A stretch of 64,000 nt of DNA from Opitutaceae bacterium (GCA_030648295.1 JAUSID010000264.1:59592-123591), one strand, 5' to 3'; shown: positions 1 through 10,656, counted from the stretch's first letter. Made by a program: numbers and translations. The notes: generated from the letters alone by a model not told the origin.

Positions 1-2
1 AT

Positions 3-767
3 CCGACGCTGCCTTCACCTGACGTCGGGCCCGGCACGTATCATCCGCTGACCCTCGTCCGCGAGGAGATGTGCCGGATTCTGCGCAAGGTCGGCTTCGT
101 GGTGGCCGACGGACCGGAGGTTGAAACCGAATACTACTGCTTCGATGCGCTGAACACGCCGTCCGATCACCCGGCACGCGACGAGAAGGACACGTTCTAT
201 TTCCCGGACTCGGCGCGTTTCGGCAACGTGTCGAAGAAAACTCCCGAGGAGAAATACCTGCTCCGCACGCACACCTCGTCGGTGCAGATCCGCACCATGC
301 TGAAGGGGCCGCCTCCGATCCGGATCGTTTCGCCCGGTCGCGTTTACCGGCGCGACACCACGGACGCGACGCACAGCGCGAACTTCCACCAGCTGGAGTG
401 CCTCTACGTCGACCGCAACGTCACGGTCCGCGACCTCAAGGCGCTGCTCGATTACATCTTCGCGTCATTGCTCGGCAAGGACACCAAGACGCGATTCCGG
501 CCGCACTATTTCGGCTACACGGAGCCGAGCTTCGAGGTGGACCTCAGCGCGCGTCACCTGCCGAAGGTGAAGAAGGAATGGATTGAAATCGGCGGCTGCG
601 GGATGGTCGACCCGACCGTGTTCGAGGCGGTCGGCTACGATCCCGATATCTGGAGCGGCTATGCGTTCGGCATGGGCCTCGAGCGGCTGGCGATGCTCCT
701 CTACGGCATCGATGACATCCGTTACTTTTACCAAAACGATCTGCGGTTTTTGAAACAATTTGCCTGA
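3..767 (+). CDS. pheS: Phenylalanyl-tRNA synthetase alpha subunit, 5' truncated by window edge
   Basis: Catalytic subunit of the alpha2beta2 class II synthetase that charges tRNA-Phe in the cytoplasm. The reading frame is open from base 3, and the first residues (…GTYHPLTLVREEM) already belong to the family, so the true start lies upstream of the window. About 254 residues are visible. Motif 2 is seen as RVYRRDTTDATHSANFHQLE, and motif 3 as GYAFGMGLERLAMLLYGIDD close to the C-terminus, the expected end of PheS. The gene is followed by a 226-bp spacer and then pheT, the usual order. An internal Met at base 69 is not the start. Confidence 0.96.
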   Translation, partial: PTLPSPDVGPGTYHPLTLVREEMCRILRKVGFVVADGPEVETEYYCFDALNTPSDHPARDEKDTFYFPDSARFGNVSKKTPEEKYLLRTHTSSVQIRTMLKGPPPIRIVSPGRVYRRDTTDATHSANFHQLECLYVDRNVTVRDLKALLDYIFASLLGKDTKTRFRPHYFGYTEPSFEVDLSARHLPKVKKEWIEIGGCGMVDPTVFEAVGYDPDIWSGYAFGMGLERLAMLLYGIDDIRYFYQNDLRFLKQFA

Positions 768-813
768 AGTTACTCCCGCGAATCACGCGAATGAACGCGA
801 ATACACCCCGGTT

Positions 814-899
814 TGTCATTCTGAGGCTTGGCGAAGAATCCAGCACACTGTCCGCACGCGGTCGCGCCGCTGGATTCTTCGGCAGCCCTCAGAATGACA
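814..899. repeat. 86-bp inverted repeat between pheS and pheT
   Basis: Two arms of about 30 bp, 814-843 and 870-899, are imperfect reverse complements. The outer ends read TGTCATTCTGAGG and CCTCAGAATGACA, and the inner ends GAAGAATCCAG and CTGGATTCTTC. A transcript would form a long stem with a 26-nt loop. It is flanked by GCGAAT-type short repeats at about 777-803 and 956-977. It could attenuate or stabilise the pheS-pheT transcript, but it is most simply a dispersed REP-like element. Confidence 0.8.
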
Positions 900-993
900 G
901 GTGTTGGGTATTCATCGCCTCGTTCACGCAATCCCACCTGCTCCAGCACTCATTCGCGTAAATTGGCGTGATTCGCGGGCCACAAATTTTCCA

Positions 994-3456
994 GTGAAAA
1001 TCTCTCTCAATTGGCTGAAGGACTACGTGCAGCTCGACGCGTCCGTCGACGAGATAACCCGCGCGATCACTTTCCTTGGCTTCGAGGTCGAGGGTGTTCA
1101 GCCCACCGGTGCGCCGAAGCTCGAGCACGTCGTGGTCGGCGAAATCCTCACGCGCGCGCGGCACCCGAACGCCGACAAGCTTTCCGTATGTACGGTCGAT
1201 GTCGGCCCGGCCGGCGGGGTGAAGACGATCGTCTGCGGGGCGCACAATTGCGATGCCGGCAATCGCGTCCTGGTGGCGCTGCCCGGCGCGGTGTTGCCCG
1301 GCAATTTCCAGATCAAGGAGTCGAAGATTCGCGGCCAGGCTTCGGCCGGCATGATGTGTTCACCGGACGAAATCGGCATGGGCTCGGATCACAGCGGGCT
1401 CCTGATCCTCGACGGGAAGCCCGCCCTCGGTACGTCGATCAACGAGGCACTGCCACCGGGCGACACGGTTTTCGACATCGAGATTACGCCGAATCGTCCG
1501 GACGCTCTCTCGCACCTCGGCATCGCGCGGGAATTGGCCGCGTGGTTCAAGCTGCGGCTGATGTACCCTCAGGAAAAATTCCACGGCGCGCTCGCCGACG
1601 AGGGCCCCCGTCCTGATTTGCTTGCCGGCGTCCGGGTCGACGCACCGGAGGACTGCCCGCTCTACACGGCTCACGTCATCACCGGAATCAAGATTGGCCC
1701 GAGCCCGGGCTGGATGCAGGAACGGCTCAAGGCCGTGGGCCTGCGTCCGATCAACAACGTCGTCGACGTCGGCAACTACGTCATGCTCGAGACCGGCCAG
1801 CCGCTGCACGCCTTCGATGCGCGCAAGCTGGGCGGCAACCAGATCGTGGTTCGTCGCGCGACCGACGGCGAAAAGATCGTCACGCTCGACGGCAAGGAAC
1901 GCACGCTCAGCAGCCGGATGCTCGTCATCGCCGATGCCAGCCGGCCGGTGGTGATTGCCGGAATCATGGGCGGCGAGAATTCCGGTGTGAGCGACGACAC
2001 GACCGATCTGGTGCTCGAGTGCGCGATCTTCAAACGCCAGTCGATCCGCTGGACCTCGCGCAAGGTCGGGCTCACTTCCGATTCCTCCTATCGTTACGAG
2101 CGCGGCGTCGATCCGCATGGCGCACTCGAAGCGGCGTACCGCGCGATTGACCTCATCATCGAGACGGCGGGCGGCCGGGTGGTCGGACCGGCGTATCGGA
2201 TTGGCGGTGACATCCCGTGGCAGCGCGAAATCGTGGTCACGCACGACTACATCACGGAAAAAATCGGTTTCGACATCCCGGCCGAGGAAATGCGCGCCGC
2301 GTTCGAAGCGCTCGAGCTCACGGTGACGCGCGAGGAGGAAACCGAGCATCCGGCTCGCGGGCCCGCGTGGACGGTCAGCATTCCCAGCTGGCGTGATGAC
2401 CTCGATCGCCCGATCGACCTCGTGGAGGAAGTACTGCGGTTGTACGGCACGGAAAAAATCCCGGTAACGGCGGTGACCTCGCCCGGTTTGCTGGTCGACG
2501 ATGATCCCATCGTACTCTTCAACCGGCGCGTGACCGATTACCTCGTCGGCCACGATTTCCACGAGTGCGTGAACTACACGCTGCGTCCGGCGAAGGAGAT
2601 CGCCACGTGGGTGTCGCAGACCGCGGCCCAGGAACTCGCGCTCGCGAATCCGTTCGTCGAGGATCAGTCGCACCTGCGGCCAACGCTGATCACGGGATTG
2701 ATGGAATCGCTGCGGCTCAACCAGTCTCGCGGCGTCACCGTGTCGCGGTTATGCGAGACGGGCCGGATATTCATCGAACACAACGGGCAGAACCTCGAGT
2801 GCGCGGCGGCCGGATTCATCATCGCCGAACCGGTCGGCGCGCGCAACTGGCTGCGTCGCGAGCCGGCCGACTTCTACGCGGTCAAACATCACGTTGGGGC
2901 GATCGCCGCGATCGGTGGAGTCGATCTAAACTGGCAGCCGCTCACACCTGTGATCGGCCCCTACGGCTGGCAGGAGGGGCACTCCGCGTGCGCCGGCGAC
3001 ATGGCTGACGGCTGGGTGGCGCGGTTCGGGCTGCTGAATCTCGCGATGGTCAAGTCGCTCGGCATCGAGGGGAAAGTGTACGCCGGAATTTTCGCGCTGC
3101 GGCCGGAAAAGCTGTCGGCGGCCGAAACGCGCCGCCGGTATTCGGACTTCAGCCTGTTCCCCGCGGCCTGGCGCGATCTCGCACTGGTCGTCGACACCGC
3201 CATGCCGGCGGCCGACGTGGAAAAAACGCTGGCGAAGGTCGCGCGCGCCGCGACGGGCAATGCGTTTTCCGTCGAAGCCGTGAGCGTGTTCGATGTCTAC
3301 CAGGGCAAGGGGCTGCCGGACGGAAAGAAGAGCCTGGCCTTCAATCTCGTGTTCCGCTCGTCCGAGCGAACGCTCACCGACGACGAAGTGAACGCCGCGT
3401 TCACGAAGATCCAGAGGGACATCACGGCCGACGGGAAGATCGCGATCCGGGCCTGA
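994..3456 (+). CDS. pheT: Phenylalanyl-tRNA synthetase beta subunit
   Basis: Non-catalytic beta subunit that completes PheRS and carries tRNA binding and editing. I start it at GTG 994 because the product then begins VKISLNWLKDYVQL, the normal PheT N-terminus. Upstream in-frame codons are spacer with no family resemblance. The 820 residues match the usual length of about 800. Seen in order: a Myf-like tRNA-binding domain (about 40-150, with RARHPNADKLSVCTVDVG), the B3/B4 editing domain (about 210-380), a B5 domain (about 410-490), the core, and a C-terminal ferredoxin-fold anticodon-binding domain ending at about 820 (YSDFSLFPAAWRDLALVVD onward). Confidence 0.96.
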   Translation: MKISLNWLKDYVQLDASVDEITRAITFLGFEVEGVQPTGAPKLEHVVVGEILTRARHPNADKLSVCTVDVGPAGGVKTIVCGAHNCDAGNRVLVALPGAVLPGNFQIKESKIRGQASAGMMCSPDEIGMGSDHSGLLILDGKPALGTSINEALPPGDTVFDIEITPNRPDALSHLGIARELAAWFKLRLMYPQEKFHGALADEGPRPDLLAGVRVDAPEDCPLYTAHVITGIKIGPSPGWMQERLKAVGLRPINNVVDVGNYVMLETGQPLHAFDARKLGGNQIVVRRATDGEKIVTLDGKERTLSSRMLVIADASRPVVIAGIMGGENSGVSDDTTDLVLECAIFKRQSIRWTSRKVGLTSDSSYRYERGVDPHGALEAAYRAIDLIIETAGGRVVGPAYRIGGDIPWQREIVVTHDYITEKIGFDIPAEEMRAAFEALELTVTREEETEHPARGPAWTVSIPSWRDDLDRPIDLVEEVLRLYGTEKIPVTAVTSPGLLVDDDPIVLFNRRVTDYLVGHDFHECVNYTLRPAKEIATWVSQTAAQELALANPFVEDQSHLRPTLITGLMESLRLNQSRGVTVSRLCETGRIFIEHNGQNLECAAAGFIIAEPVGARNWLRREPADFYAVKHHVGAIAAIGGVDLNWQPLTPVIGPYGWQEGHSACAGDMADGWVARFGLLNLAMVKSLGIEGKVYAGIFALRPEKLSAAETRRRYSDFSLFPAAWRDLALVVDTAMPAADVEKTLAKVARAATGNAFSVEAVSVFDVYQGKGLPDGKKSLAFNLVFRSSERTLTDDEVNAAFTKIQRDITADGKIAIRA

Positions 3457-3523
3457 CCTCAGGGCAGACCCTGGCAGGCCGCTCCACGGCCGACTCCCGT
3501 CGGCCCCGTTCAGGCTGGACGGC

Positions 3524-3664
3524 TCAGGCGAGCGCCTCGCGACAGTACTGAACGCACTTCGCCACTTCCGCGACCGGATTTGAACCCTCCGGGATCTTGT
3601 ATTCGAGTTCGATGTCGCCCGGGAACGTCCACTTTTCCTTCCGCATCAGCTGGCACGCGCTGCT
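3524..3664 (-). pseudogene. C-terminal remnant of a sugar phosphate isomerase/epimerase-like gene
   Basis: The minus strand reads …QLMRKEKWTFPGDIELEY, then KIPEGSNPVAEVAKCVQYC and REALA before a TGA. This resembles the last 40-45 residues of xylose-isomerase-like TIM-barrel proteins, which end with a helix of this type after a conserved Glu strand. No barrel core or start codon exists upstream; within about 90 bp the sequence gives way to the FG-GAP gene. It looks like a decayed gene end rather than a small protein. An overlapping frame of 79 codons (3510-3749) has no recognisable content. Confidence 0.45.
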
Positions 3665-3749
3665 TGTTCTTTCCAACCCAATCGCGGCGGTTGACGCCGT
3701 CTCCCTGAAGACAACGCATTTGGCCCTTCAAGGTTTCTGGTTCCGGCAA

Positions 3750-4913
3750 TCACCGGCCCGGGCCGGGTGGCTTTCCCGGCGGCGTGATGTTCCGCCAGAG
3801 TTCGACCTTGTTGGACTGATGATTCGCCCCGAAGAGGCTCGGTGCGCCGTTGCCGTCCAGGTCGACGATTCGCATGCTGTGATTGCCGTTCGTGCCGATC
3901 ACCTGTTTCGTCCAGCGCTTACCACCGCCGTGGTTGAGATAGACGGAGACATTCTGCGGGGCGTCGCCCTGCAGCATTGCAGCCGCGACGATATCAGGCC
4001 GGCCGTCGAGGTTGAAGTCGGCGATGCCAACGAAGTGCTGCACCGTCTCGATGTCCGGCTCGACGACGTGCTCGATCCACCGGCCCGACTTTGCGTTCGC
4101 GGGCGCCTCGAACCAGGAGATCCGATACCGCTGGCCTTTGGGTTCCGACGGCGACAGCGCGATATCGAGCCGGCCGTCGCCGTTGAGATCGCCTGTGGCG
4201 ACGAAAACCTTGTCCTGTTTCCATTCGGGTCCGAACACGCGGACCGGCCAGCGGCCCAACAGGTCGCCGCGATTCTCGAGCCAGGTGCCGTTGATCACGA
4301 CGTCGAGGTCCCCGTCGCGATCAAGATCCGCTGCCGCCAGGCCCTCGCCATCGGAGATGGTCTCGGTGGCACGGGTCCATGTATCCAGCGACTCCTGACG
4401 ATAGATGAACAGGGTGGCGCCTGACTTGCCCCGACTGAGGTTCTGGTTGCGTGCCACGATGTCGATGTCGCCATCGCGGTCGAAGTCAGCCACCTCGATG
4501 TCGTGGACGGCATCCTTCGCCACATGGTGCGGTTTCCAGTCGGGCGCCTCGTACCACGCAATGCCGTCGCCGGCGATGGCGATGATGTCGGGCTTGCCGT
4601 CACGATTGAGATCGACGACCTCGAGGTCGGTGCCGAATTTCCCGGCGAAGTCGATGACGTGCTTGATCCAGCCCGGGTTCTCATACCAGACCAGCCCGCC
4701 GCCACGCCAGCCACCGGCGAGAAGATCCACGCGGCCGTCGGCATTCAGATCGGCGGCGCCCTTGCCCCAGATGCTGGCCGGGCCGGCGTCATCAATCACC
4801 GTATGATGAAAGGATGCCGGCCGCGGCCGCGCGTCCGCGGCCGCGCCGGGCAGGGCGAAAGCCAGATGTACTCCCAACGTCGTGACCCACGCGAGTGACA
4901 GGCGCAGTTTCAT
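3750..4913 (-). CDS. Secreted FG-GAP/VCBS repeat protein
   Basis: A 387-residue exported protein that should fold as a calcium-binding beta-propeller. The N-terminus (MKLRLSLAWVTTLGVHLAFA…AAA) is a Sec signal peptide. At least six repeats carry the EF-like loop D-x-[DN]-x-D-G-x-x-D: DLNADGRVD, DLNRDGKPD, DFDRDGDID, DLDRDGDLD, DLNGDGRLD and DFNLDGRPD. A last degenerate one (DLDGNGAPS) is near the C-terminus. Such proteins are common in the periplasm or on the surface of PVC bacteria, and their ligands are mostly unknown. It stands alone, divergent from nothing obvious, and its exact function cannot be inferred. Confidence 0.88.
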   Translation of the reverse strand: MKLRLSLAWVTTLGVHLAFALPGAAADARPRPASFHHTVIDDAGPASIWGKGAADLNADGRVDLLAGGWRGGGLVWYENPGWIKHVIDFAGKFGTDLEVVDLNRDGKPDIIAIAGDGIAWYEAPDWKPHHVAKDAVHDIEVADFDRDGDIDIVARNQNLSRGKSGATLFIYRQESLDTWTRATETISDGEGLAAADLDRDGDLDVVINGTWLENRGDLLGRWPVRVFGPEWKQDKVFVATGDLNGDGRLDIALSPSEPKGQRYRISWFEAPANAKSGRWIEHVVEPDIETVQHFVGIADFNLDGRPDIVAAAMLQGDAPQNVSVYLNHGGGKRWTKQVIGTNGNHSMRIVDLDGNGAPSLFGANHQSNKVELWRNITPPGKPPGPGR

Positions 4914-4960
4914 GTCGCAACTATGAGTGATCCGGCCCGGCCACTTCCAGCACGTGTTGT

Positions 4961-5091
4961 ACCGAGCGATGCGACATCAGCCAATCGGTCATCGGTCATC
5001 TAAAATCTGTCATTTAGAAAACCCGACAAATTCAATGGATTGGAAATTGCCAGATGCCCGATGCCAGATGCCCGGTTTCAAGATTTCCAAG
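4961..5091 (+). repeat. Dispersed repeat, copy 1 of 2
   Basis: About 130 bp that closely matches 18082-18192 in the same orientation. Shared blocks are GCGACATCAGCCAATCGGTC, GGATTGGAAATT and CCAGATGCCCGATGCCAG, followed by TTTCAAGATTTCC. The 3' half is a 7-nt array (CAGATGC / CCGATGC / CAGATGC / CCGGTTT), and the 5' half also has 7-nt spacing (GGTCATC twice). The two copies differ by a 7-nt unit and scattered substitutions. Confidence 0.85.
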
Positions 5092-5160
5092 AGGGACGCC
5101 CTTTGGTTGCGGCCCGTGGTGCCGCGGTGAGAAACGCGCGACCGATCCAGTCCGGCGTGG

Positions 5161-6288
5161 TTACCGCGGAAAGCGCGCGCGATCGATTCCCGGAATCACC
5201 CGCAGCGCATTCTCGTGGTAGACCTTTTTCAGCACCTCGTCGGGCAGATCCAGCCCGTACATCCGCCAGTAGGCGTGGTACTTTTTGTGATACGGGAAGT
5301 ACTCGTCGGCGCTCTCGAGCACCCGGAAGTAGGTGCGATATTCGTCGGGCACCCACGAGTCCTTGCCCATCAGGATCCGGTCCTGGTACTTGATGAAGAA
5401 CTGCCGCGCGAATCGCGGCTGCCGCGCGGGTTCGTAGATCACCGCGCCGAGTTCGGTGACCATGTTCGGCATTTCGTCCATCAGCCTGCCCAGTTGCGCG
5501 AGGTCGTGGCCATACCAGCCGAGGTGGGCGTTGATGAAGGTCGTGTTCCGGTGCTTTCGAAAAACGGCGTGCTGCTCCGCCATCAGCGTCTCGAAGCTCG
5601 GATAACGGTCCGCCGGCCGCGCGCGGGTGGGGTACATCGTCAGTTCCAGCCAGCGTTCGTTGTTCTTGTCCAACGGCAGGAAGAACGCCGCCGGCTCGGC
5701 GGTGTGGATCAGCACGGGAATGCCCAATTCGCCCGCCTTCGCCCAAACCGGATCGATGCGCGGATCATTGGTCGGGACTCGCTTGCCCTGCTTATCGCGC
5801 TGCGTCATCCCGAGGTTCTTGAAAACCTTGAGCCCGCGCGCGCCGCCCTCCTTCACGTCGCGTTCGAGTTGCGCGGCGGTCCGCGCGCCCCATTCGGGGT
5901 CGTCGATGCCGTCGAAGTTGATGTTGGCGAAGATCACAAAACGCCCCGGCGCGACCTTCTCCATCAGCGCCGCATGCTCGCGCAACGCCGTTCCCGAGCC
6001 GCCGCTGAGGTTGACCATCACCGCCATGTTCATCGCGTCCATCTCGCGCACGACGCCGGCGAGCGACGATTCGGTGTGGCGCCGCTGGTGGTTGTGCACA
6101 TCGATGAACGGAAATTTTGCCCGCGTGATCTCCTGGCCCGGGACCTTGAGCATCGAGACCGGGTTGTACTCCTCGAACGACATCGTCGCCCGCCCCTCGA
6201 CCGGTCGGGGCTGGGCGAGGAGCAGCGGCATGGTCGCCACGGCGAGCAGGGCCAGGCGAATCGGTGACGGCGGGAGAGGGTGGTTCAT
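5161..6288 (-). CDS. Secreted metal-dependent amidohydrolase (Amidohydro_2 type)
   Basis: A 375-residue TIM-barrel hydrolase. Start chosen at ATG 6288, which gives a signal peptide (MNHPLPPSPIRLALLAVATM…); the longer frame begins in spacer. Metal and active-site candidates are the HxH motif in FIDVHNHQRRH, the His in IPVLIHTAEP, the His in FINAHLGWYGHDL, and the Asp in ILMGKDSW. This is the pattern of the ACMSD/amidohydrolase-2 family, whose members act on cyclic or carboxylated substrates; the substrate here is unknown. Export is common for these proteins in Verrucomicrobiota. Downstream is the dispersed repeat at 4961. Confidence 0.88.
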   Translation of the reverse strand: MNHPLPPSPIRLALLAVATMPLLLAQPRPVEGRATMSFEEYNPVSMLKVPGQEITRAKFPFIDVHNHQRRHTESSLAGVVREMDAMNMAVMVNLSGGSGTALREHAALMEKVAPGRFVIFANINFDGIDDPEWGARTAAQLERDVKEGGARGLKVFKNLGMTQRDKQGKRVPTNDPRIDPVWAKAGELGIPVLIHTAEPAAFFLPLDKNNERWLELTMYPTRARPADRYPSFETLMAEQHAVFRKHRNTTFINAHLGWYGHDLAQLGRLMDEMPNMVTELGAVIYEPARQPRFARQFFIKYQDRILMGKDSWVPDEYRTYFRVLESADEYFPYHKKYHAYWRMYGLDLPDEVLKKVYHENALRVIPGIDRARFPR

Positions 6289-6410
6289 CGGCGCGAGGAG
6301 TAATGGGAAGGCGTGGCAGCGGTTCGGCGGTGGGGTGGGCCGATGCAACGCGGACGAACACAACTCTCGTGCCATCCCGCGTCAAGGGATGAGCTATGCC
6401 TTGGTTCCCA

Positions 6411-6451
6411 GACTCTGGTCTCTGGTCTTTGGTCCCTGGTCTTCGCTGGTC
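6411..6451. repeat. 7-nt periodic array, CTGGTCT family
   Basis: Tandem variants of a heptamer read on the plus strand as CTGGTCT, CTGGTCT, TTGGTCC and CTGGTCT. The same family occurs at 23681-23738 (same strand) and 38694-38728 (opposite strand, ACCAGAG/ACCAAAG). It lies 60 bp before the gatC start. Confidence 0.85.
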
Positions 6452-6510
6452 GATTTTGCCCGTTGCCTCGGTTGGCCGAGTTTGCACAACTGCGCGCTTT
6501 ACGGCCGCCT

Positions 6511-6801
6511 ATGTCCCAACCCACCGACCTGAACATCGACCACGTGGCGAAGCTCGCCCGGCTGGCGCTGACGCCCGAGGAGAAGGCGACATTCGCCCAG
6601 CAGTTGGGCGACGTCCTGCACCACATCGAGCAACTCGCGAAGTTGGATGTGACGAATGTCGAACCGAGCGCGCACGCTTTTGCGGTGGAAAACGTCTGGG
6701 CCGACGACGTCCCGCGGCCGGGACTTCCGGTCGAACTCGCGCTGAAAAACGCGCCCGCGCAACGCGATCACATGATCGTTGTGCCGAAAGTCGTGGAGTG
6801 A
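6511..6801 (+). CDS. gatC: Asp-tRNA(Asn)/Glu-tRNA(Gln) amidotransferase subunit C
   Basis: A 96-residue small subunit that clamps GatA to GatB in the amidotransferase that converts misacylated Glu-tRNA(Gln) and Asp-tRNA(Asn). Start at ATG 6511 gives MSQPTDLNIDHVAKLARLAL, the expected N-terminal helix; residues upstream derive from the repeat array. The typical tail (…LKNAPAQRDHMIVVPKVVE) is intact. It is first in a gatC-gatA-gatB cluster, separated from gatA by 132 bp holding a REP pair. Confidence 0.95.
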   Translation: MSQPTDLNIDHVAKLARLALTPEEKATFAQQLGDVLHHIEQLAKLDVTNVEPSAHAFAVENVWADDVPRPGLPVELALKNAPAQRDHMIVVPKVVE

Positions 6802-6834
6802 GTTCTCTTCGGTCAATGCGAGTGCGGCTTGAAC

Positions 6835-6895
6835 GGGAGCGCGGGCATCTTGCCCGAAATTTCTTCGGAGCGGGCGGGACGCCCGCGCTCGCAGG
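6835..6895. repeat. Inverted pair of REP hairpins (GGGAGCGCGGGC family)
   Basis: Element 6835-6856 (GGGAGCGCGGGC, loop, TTGCCCG) is followed by an inverted relative ending GCCCGCGCTCGC at 6895. The same unit appears singly at 19917-19943, 21518-21540, 30157-30179 and 59118-59140. Each unit forms a GCGGGC/GCCCGC stem. This is a dispersed intergenic hairpin family. Confidence 0.85.
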
Positions 6896-6933
6896 GAAAA
6901 CCGGTTTGTTTCACGTCCAGGGATTATCGCTGA

Positions 6934-8394
6934 ATGTCTGAGGTTTTCTACCAGTCCATCACGCAGCTCGCGGCCGAGCTCGAGGCGAAGAAACTCTCCG
7001 CCGTCGAGTTGATGCAGGCGGTGATCGCGCGCACGAAAGCCGTCGAGCCGCGGGTGCGGGCGTTCAACTCGTTCGATGAGTCGGATGCGCTTGCGCAGGC
7101 CGCGGCGTCGGATACCCGCCGTGCGGCGGGGCAATCGCGCGGGCCGCTCGACGGCATCCCGGTCGCGTTGAAGGACGTGATTGCGGTGAAGGATCAACCG
7201 TTGACCGCGTCGAGCCGGATCCTCGCGAATTTCGTTTCACCGTACGACGCGACGGTCACGACGCGGCTGAGGGACGCGGGGGCGGTCCTGTGGGGGCGCT
7301 GCAACTGCGACGAGTTCGCCATGGGTTCGTCGACGGAGAACTCCGGTTTTCATGTGACCGGCAATCCCTGGGATGTCACGCGAGTGCCGGGCGGCTCATC
7401 GGGCGGAAGTGCGGCCGCGCTCGCCGCTGGTGAGGCGATCGCCACGTTGGGCTCCGATACCGGCGGTTCCGTTCGCCAGCCAGCGGCGTTGTGCGGGGTG
7501 GTGGGAATGAAGCCGACGTATGGCCTGGTTTCCCGTTACGGGCTGATCGCATATGCCTCGTCGTTGGATCAAATCGGCCCGTTCGGCCGGACGGTCGAGG
7601 ACACTGCGACGGTGCTGCGCGCGATCGCCGGCCATGACGAACGCGACTCGACGTCATACCGCGCAACGATTCTGGATTACCGCGCCGAGCTCGCGGCGCA
7701 CAAAGGTCCGTGGCGGCTCGGTATTCCGAAGGAATATTTCGGCGAGGGGCTCGATCCGGAAATCGGCGCGGCCGTCGAGCAGGCGATTGCGTTCTACAAA
7801 TCGCAGGGCTGCGAGATCCGTGAGGTGTCGCTACCGCACACGCGGTACTGTCTCGACACGTACTACATCATCGCGACGGCCGAGGCGTCCTCGAACCTCG
7901 CGCGTTACGACGGCGTTCGTTACGGCCACCGCTCGAAACAGGCGAAGGATGGCGTCGACCTCTCCTACCAGTCGCGCGCGGAGGGTTTCGGCGCCGAGGT
8001 GAAGCGGCGGATCATACTCGGCACGTATGTGCTCTCGAGTGGCTACTACGACGCGTATTATCTGCGCGCGCAAAAAGTCCGCACGCTGATCCGGCGCGAT
8101 TTTCTCGAGGCCTACAAGGACGTCGACGCGTTGATCACGCCGACGTCGCCGGTGCCGGCGTTCAAGATCGGGGAGAAGAGCGATCCGCTCGCGATGTATC
8201 TTTGCGACATCTACACCATCGGGGTGAACCTCGCGGGTCTGCCCGGCATCAGCGTGCCGTGCGGCTTCACCAAGAGCGGCCTGCCGATCGGCGTGCAGCT
8301 AATTGGGCAGCCGTTCCAGGAAGCCTGCCTCCTCGCCATCGCCCACGCCTACGACCGTGCGCACGACTGGAACACAAGACACCCAATCCTCTGA
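6934..8394 (+). CDS. gatA: Asp-tRNA(Asn)/Glu-tRNA(Gln) amidotransferase subunit A
   Basis: A 486-residue glutaminase subunit of GatCAB that releases ammonia from glutamine or asparagine for transamidation in GatB. The amidase-signature core is visible: the catalytic Lys in GIPVALKDVI, and the glycine/serine-rich block GGSSGGSAAALAAGEAIATL with the cis-Ser and nucleophile Ser in SDTGGSVRQPAA. The length is normal. Start ATG 6934 gives MSEVFYQSITQLAAELEAKK, a standard start. It follows gatC, and gatB follows after a repeat-filled gap. Confidence 0.97.
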   Translation: MSEVFYQSITQLAAELEAKKLSAVELMQAVIARTKAVEPRVRAFNSFDESDALAQAAASDTRRAAGQSRGPLDGIPVALKDVIAVKDQPLTASSRILANFVSPYDATVTTRLRDAGAVLWGRCNCDEFAMGSSTENSGFHVTGNPWDVTRVPGGSSGGSAAALAAGEAIATLGSDTGGSVRQPAALCGVVGMKPTYGLVSRYGLIAYASSLDQIGPFGRTVEDTATVLRAIAGHDERDSTSYRATILDYRAELAAHKGPWRLGIPKEYFGEGLDPEIGAAVEQAIAFYKSQGCEIREVSLPHTRYCLDTYYIIATAEASSNLARYDGVRYGHRSKQAKDGVDLSYQSRAEGFGAEVKRRIILGTYVLSSGYYDAYYLRAQKVRTLIRRDFLEAYKDVDALITPTSPVPAFKIGEKSDPLAMYLCDIYTIGVNLAGLPGISVPCGFTKSGLPIGVQLIGQPFQEACLLAIAHAYDRAHDWNTRHPIL

Positions 8395-8400
8395 GTTGGC

Positions 8401-8566
8401 GACACAGAGGCCACAGAGGTGACACAGAGGACACAGAGATGAATGCAGAAATCAACCAGCCCACAGATCAGATCATTGGGCTATTGCTTAACTTCCGTTC
8501 CACAATCCTGACGCGCGGACTCAAGCGCCTTGCTCTGTGACCTCTGTGCTCCCCTCTGTGTCCTCT

Positions 8567-8573
<7 letters not shown>
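8401..8573. repeat. CACAGAG array with inverted counterpart, running into gatB
   Basis: The left part, 8403-8440, has four CACAGAG units spaced 9-11 nt. The right part, 8537-8573, has the complement CTCTGTG repeated four times. Together they form a large inverted pair separated by about 95 bp. The same family is found at 63650-63833. The right arm supplies the in-frame GTG codons used to start gatB. Confidence 0.85.
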
Positions 8574-10039
<1,466 letters not shown>

Positions 10040-10140
10040 CGCCGCCGCGGCCTCGGTTGGCTCGGAGCCTTGAACAGGCGAAACGGGTTCGGTATTTTGG
10101 CTGGCACCGAGGGCGTGCAAGACGCTCTCATCCTCCCCCC

Positions 10141-10533
10141 ATGGCCATTCACGAAGAATTCAGCGACGTCCTGCAGAATCTGGAATTCGCAGTCGTTACC
10201 CTGTATCGCCGGAACCCGGAGATGACGGACTACGTCGCGTCTCGCGCTTACGAAGCCGCGTATGAGCGGTACCGGGCCGAGCACCGCGGGCATCCGCCGA
10301 AGCCGCACGGTCTGACCGGCCTGGATGCCGAAGCCTGTCAAGCGGTCTGCGACGTGTGCGAATTGCGGCTCGGCCGGAGTCCCGAGGCGAGTCGAATCAA
10401 GCCAGCCATCGAACCGATCACGCTGGAGGAAACCATCGCCTGCCTGCGCCGGCTGGCGAGGTCGGTCAACCTGCACACGAATCGCGCCGGGAGGCAGGGC
10501 TATCTGAACTTCGTGGCGCATTTCGTCCGATGA
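10141..10533 (+). CDS. Conserved-looking hypothetical protein, 130 aa
   Basis: Start at ATG 10141 gives MAIHEEFSDVLQNLEFAVVT. It is a soluble, mostly helical, charged protein with no signal peptide, membrane segment or motif I recognise. Two Cys residues are close together in ACQAVCDVCELRL, but there is no matching second pair for a zinc site. Codon use is like the neighbours. It follows gatB by about 100 bp and precedes a nucleotidyltransferase. I cannot assign a function. Confidence 0.65.
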   Translation: MAIHEEFSDVLQNLEFAVVTLYRRNPEMTDYVASRAYEAAYERYRAEHRGHPPKPHGLTGLDAEACQAVCDVCELRLGRSPEASRIKPAIEPITLEETIACLRRLARSVNLHTNRAGRQGYLNFVAHFVR

Positions 10534-10656
10534 AACTGGAGCGGGGCGCGCAATGATCCCGGGTGCCCGGCTCGAATTCTGCAGAAGGCGCAGCAATGGA
10601 CCGTCCCCGCCGTTGCCTCGACAAACCAAACTGGCGACGCTTGCCTTGCCACCAGC

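Noticed and set aside
1360..2673. Long minus-strand open frame (437 codons) under pheT
   Set aside because: It lies antisense to a complete, well-conserved pheT and is rich in Arg, Asp and His as expected of a GC-rich mirror frame.
3559..3585. tRNA T-loop-like sequence (GGTTCAAATCC on the minus strand)
   Set aside because: No acceptor stem or anticodon arm can be formed around it, and it is explained by the isomerase remnant.
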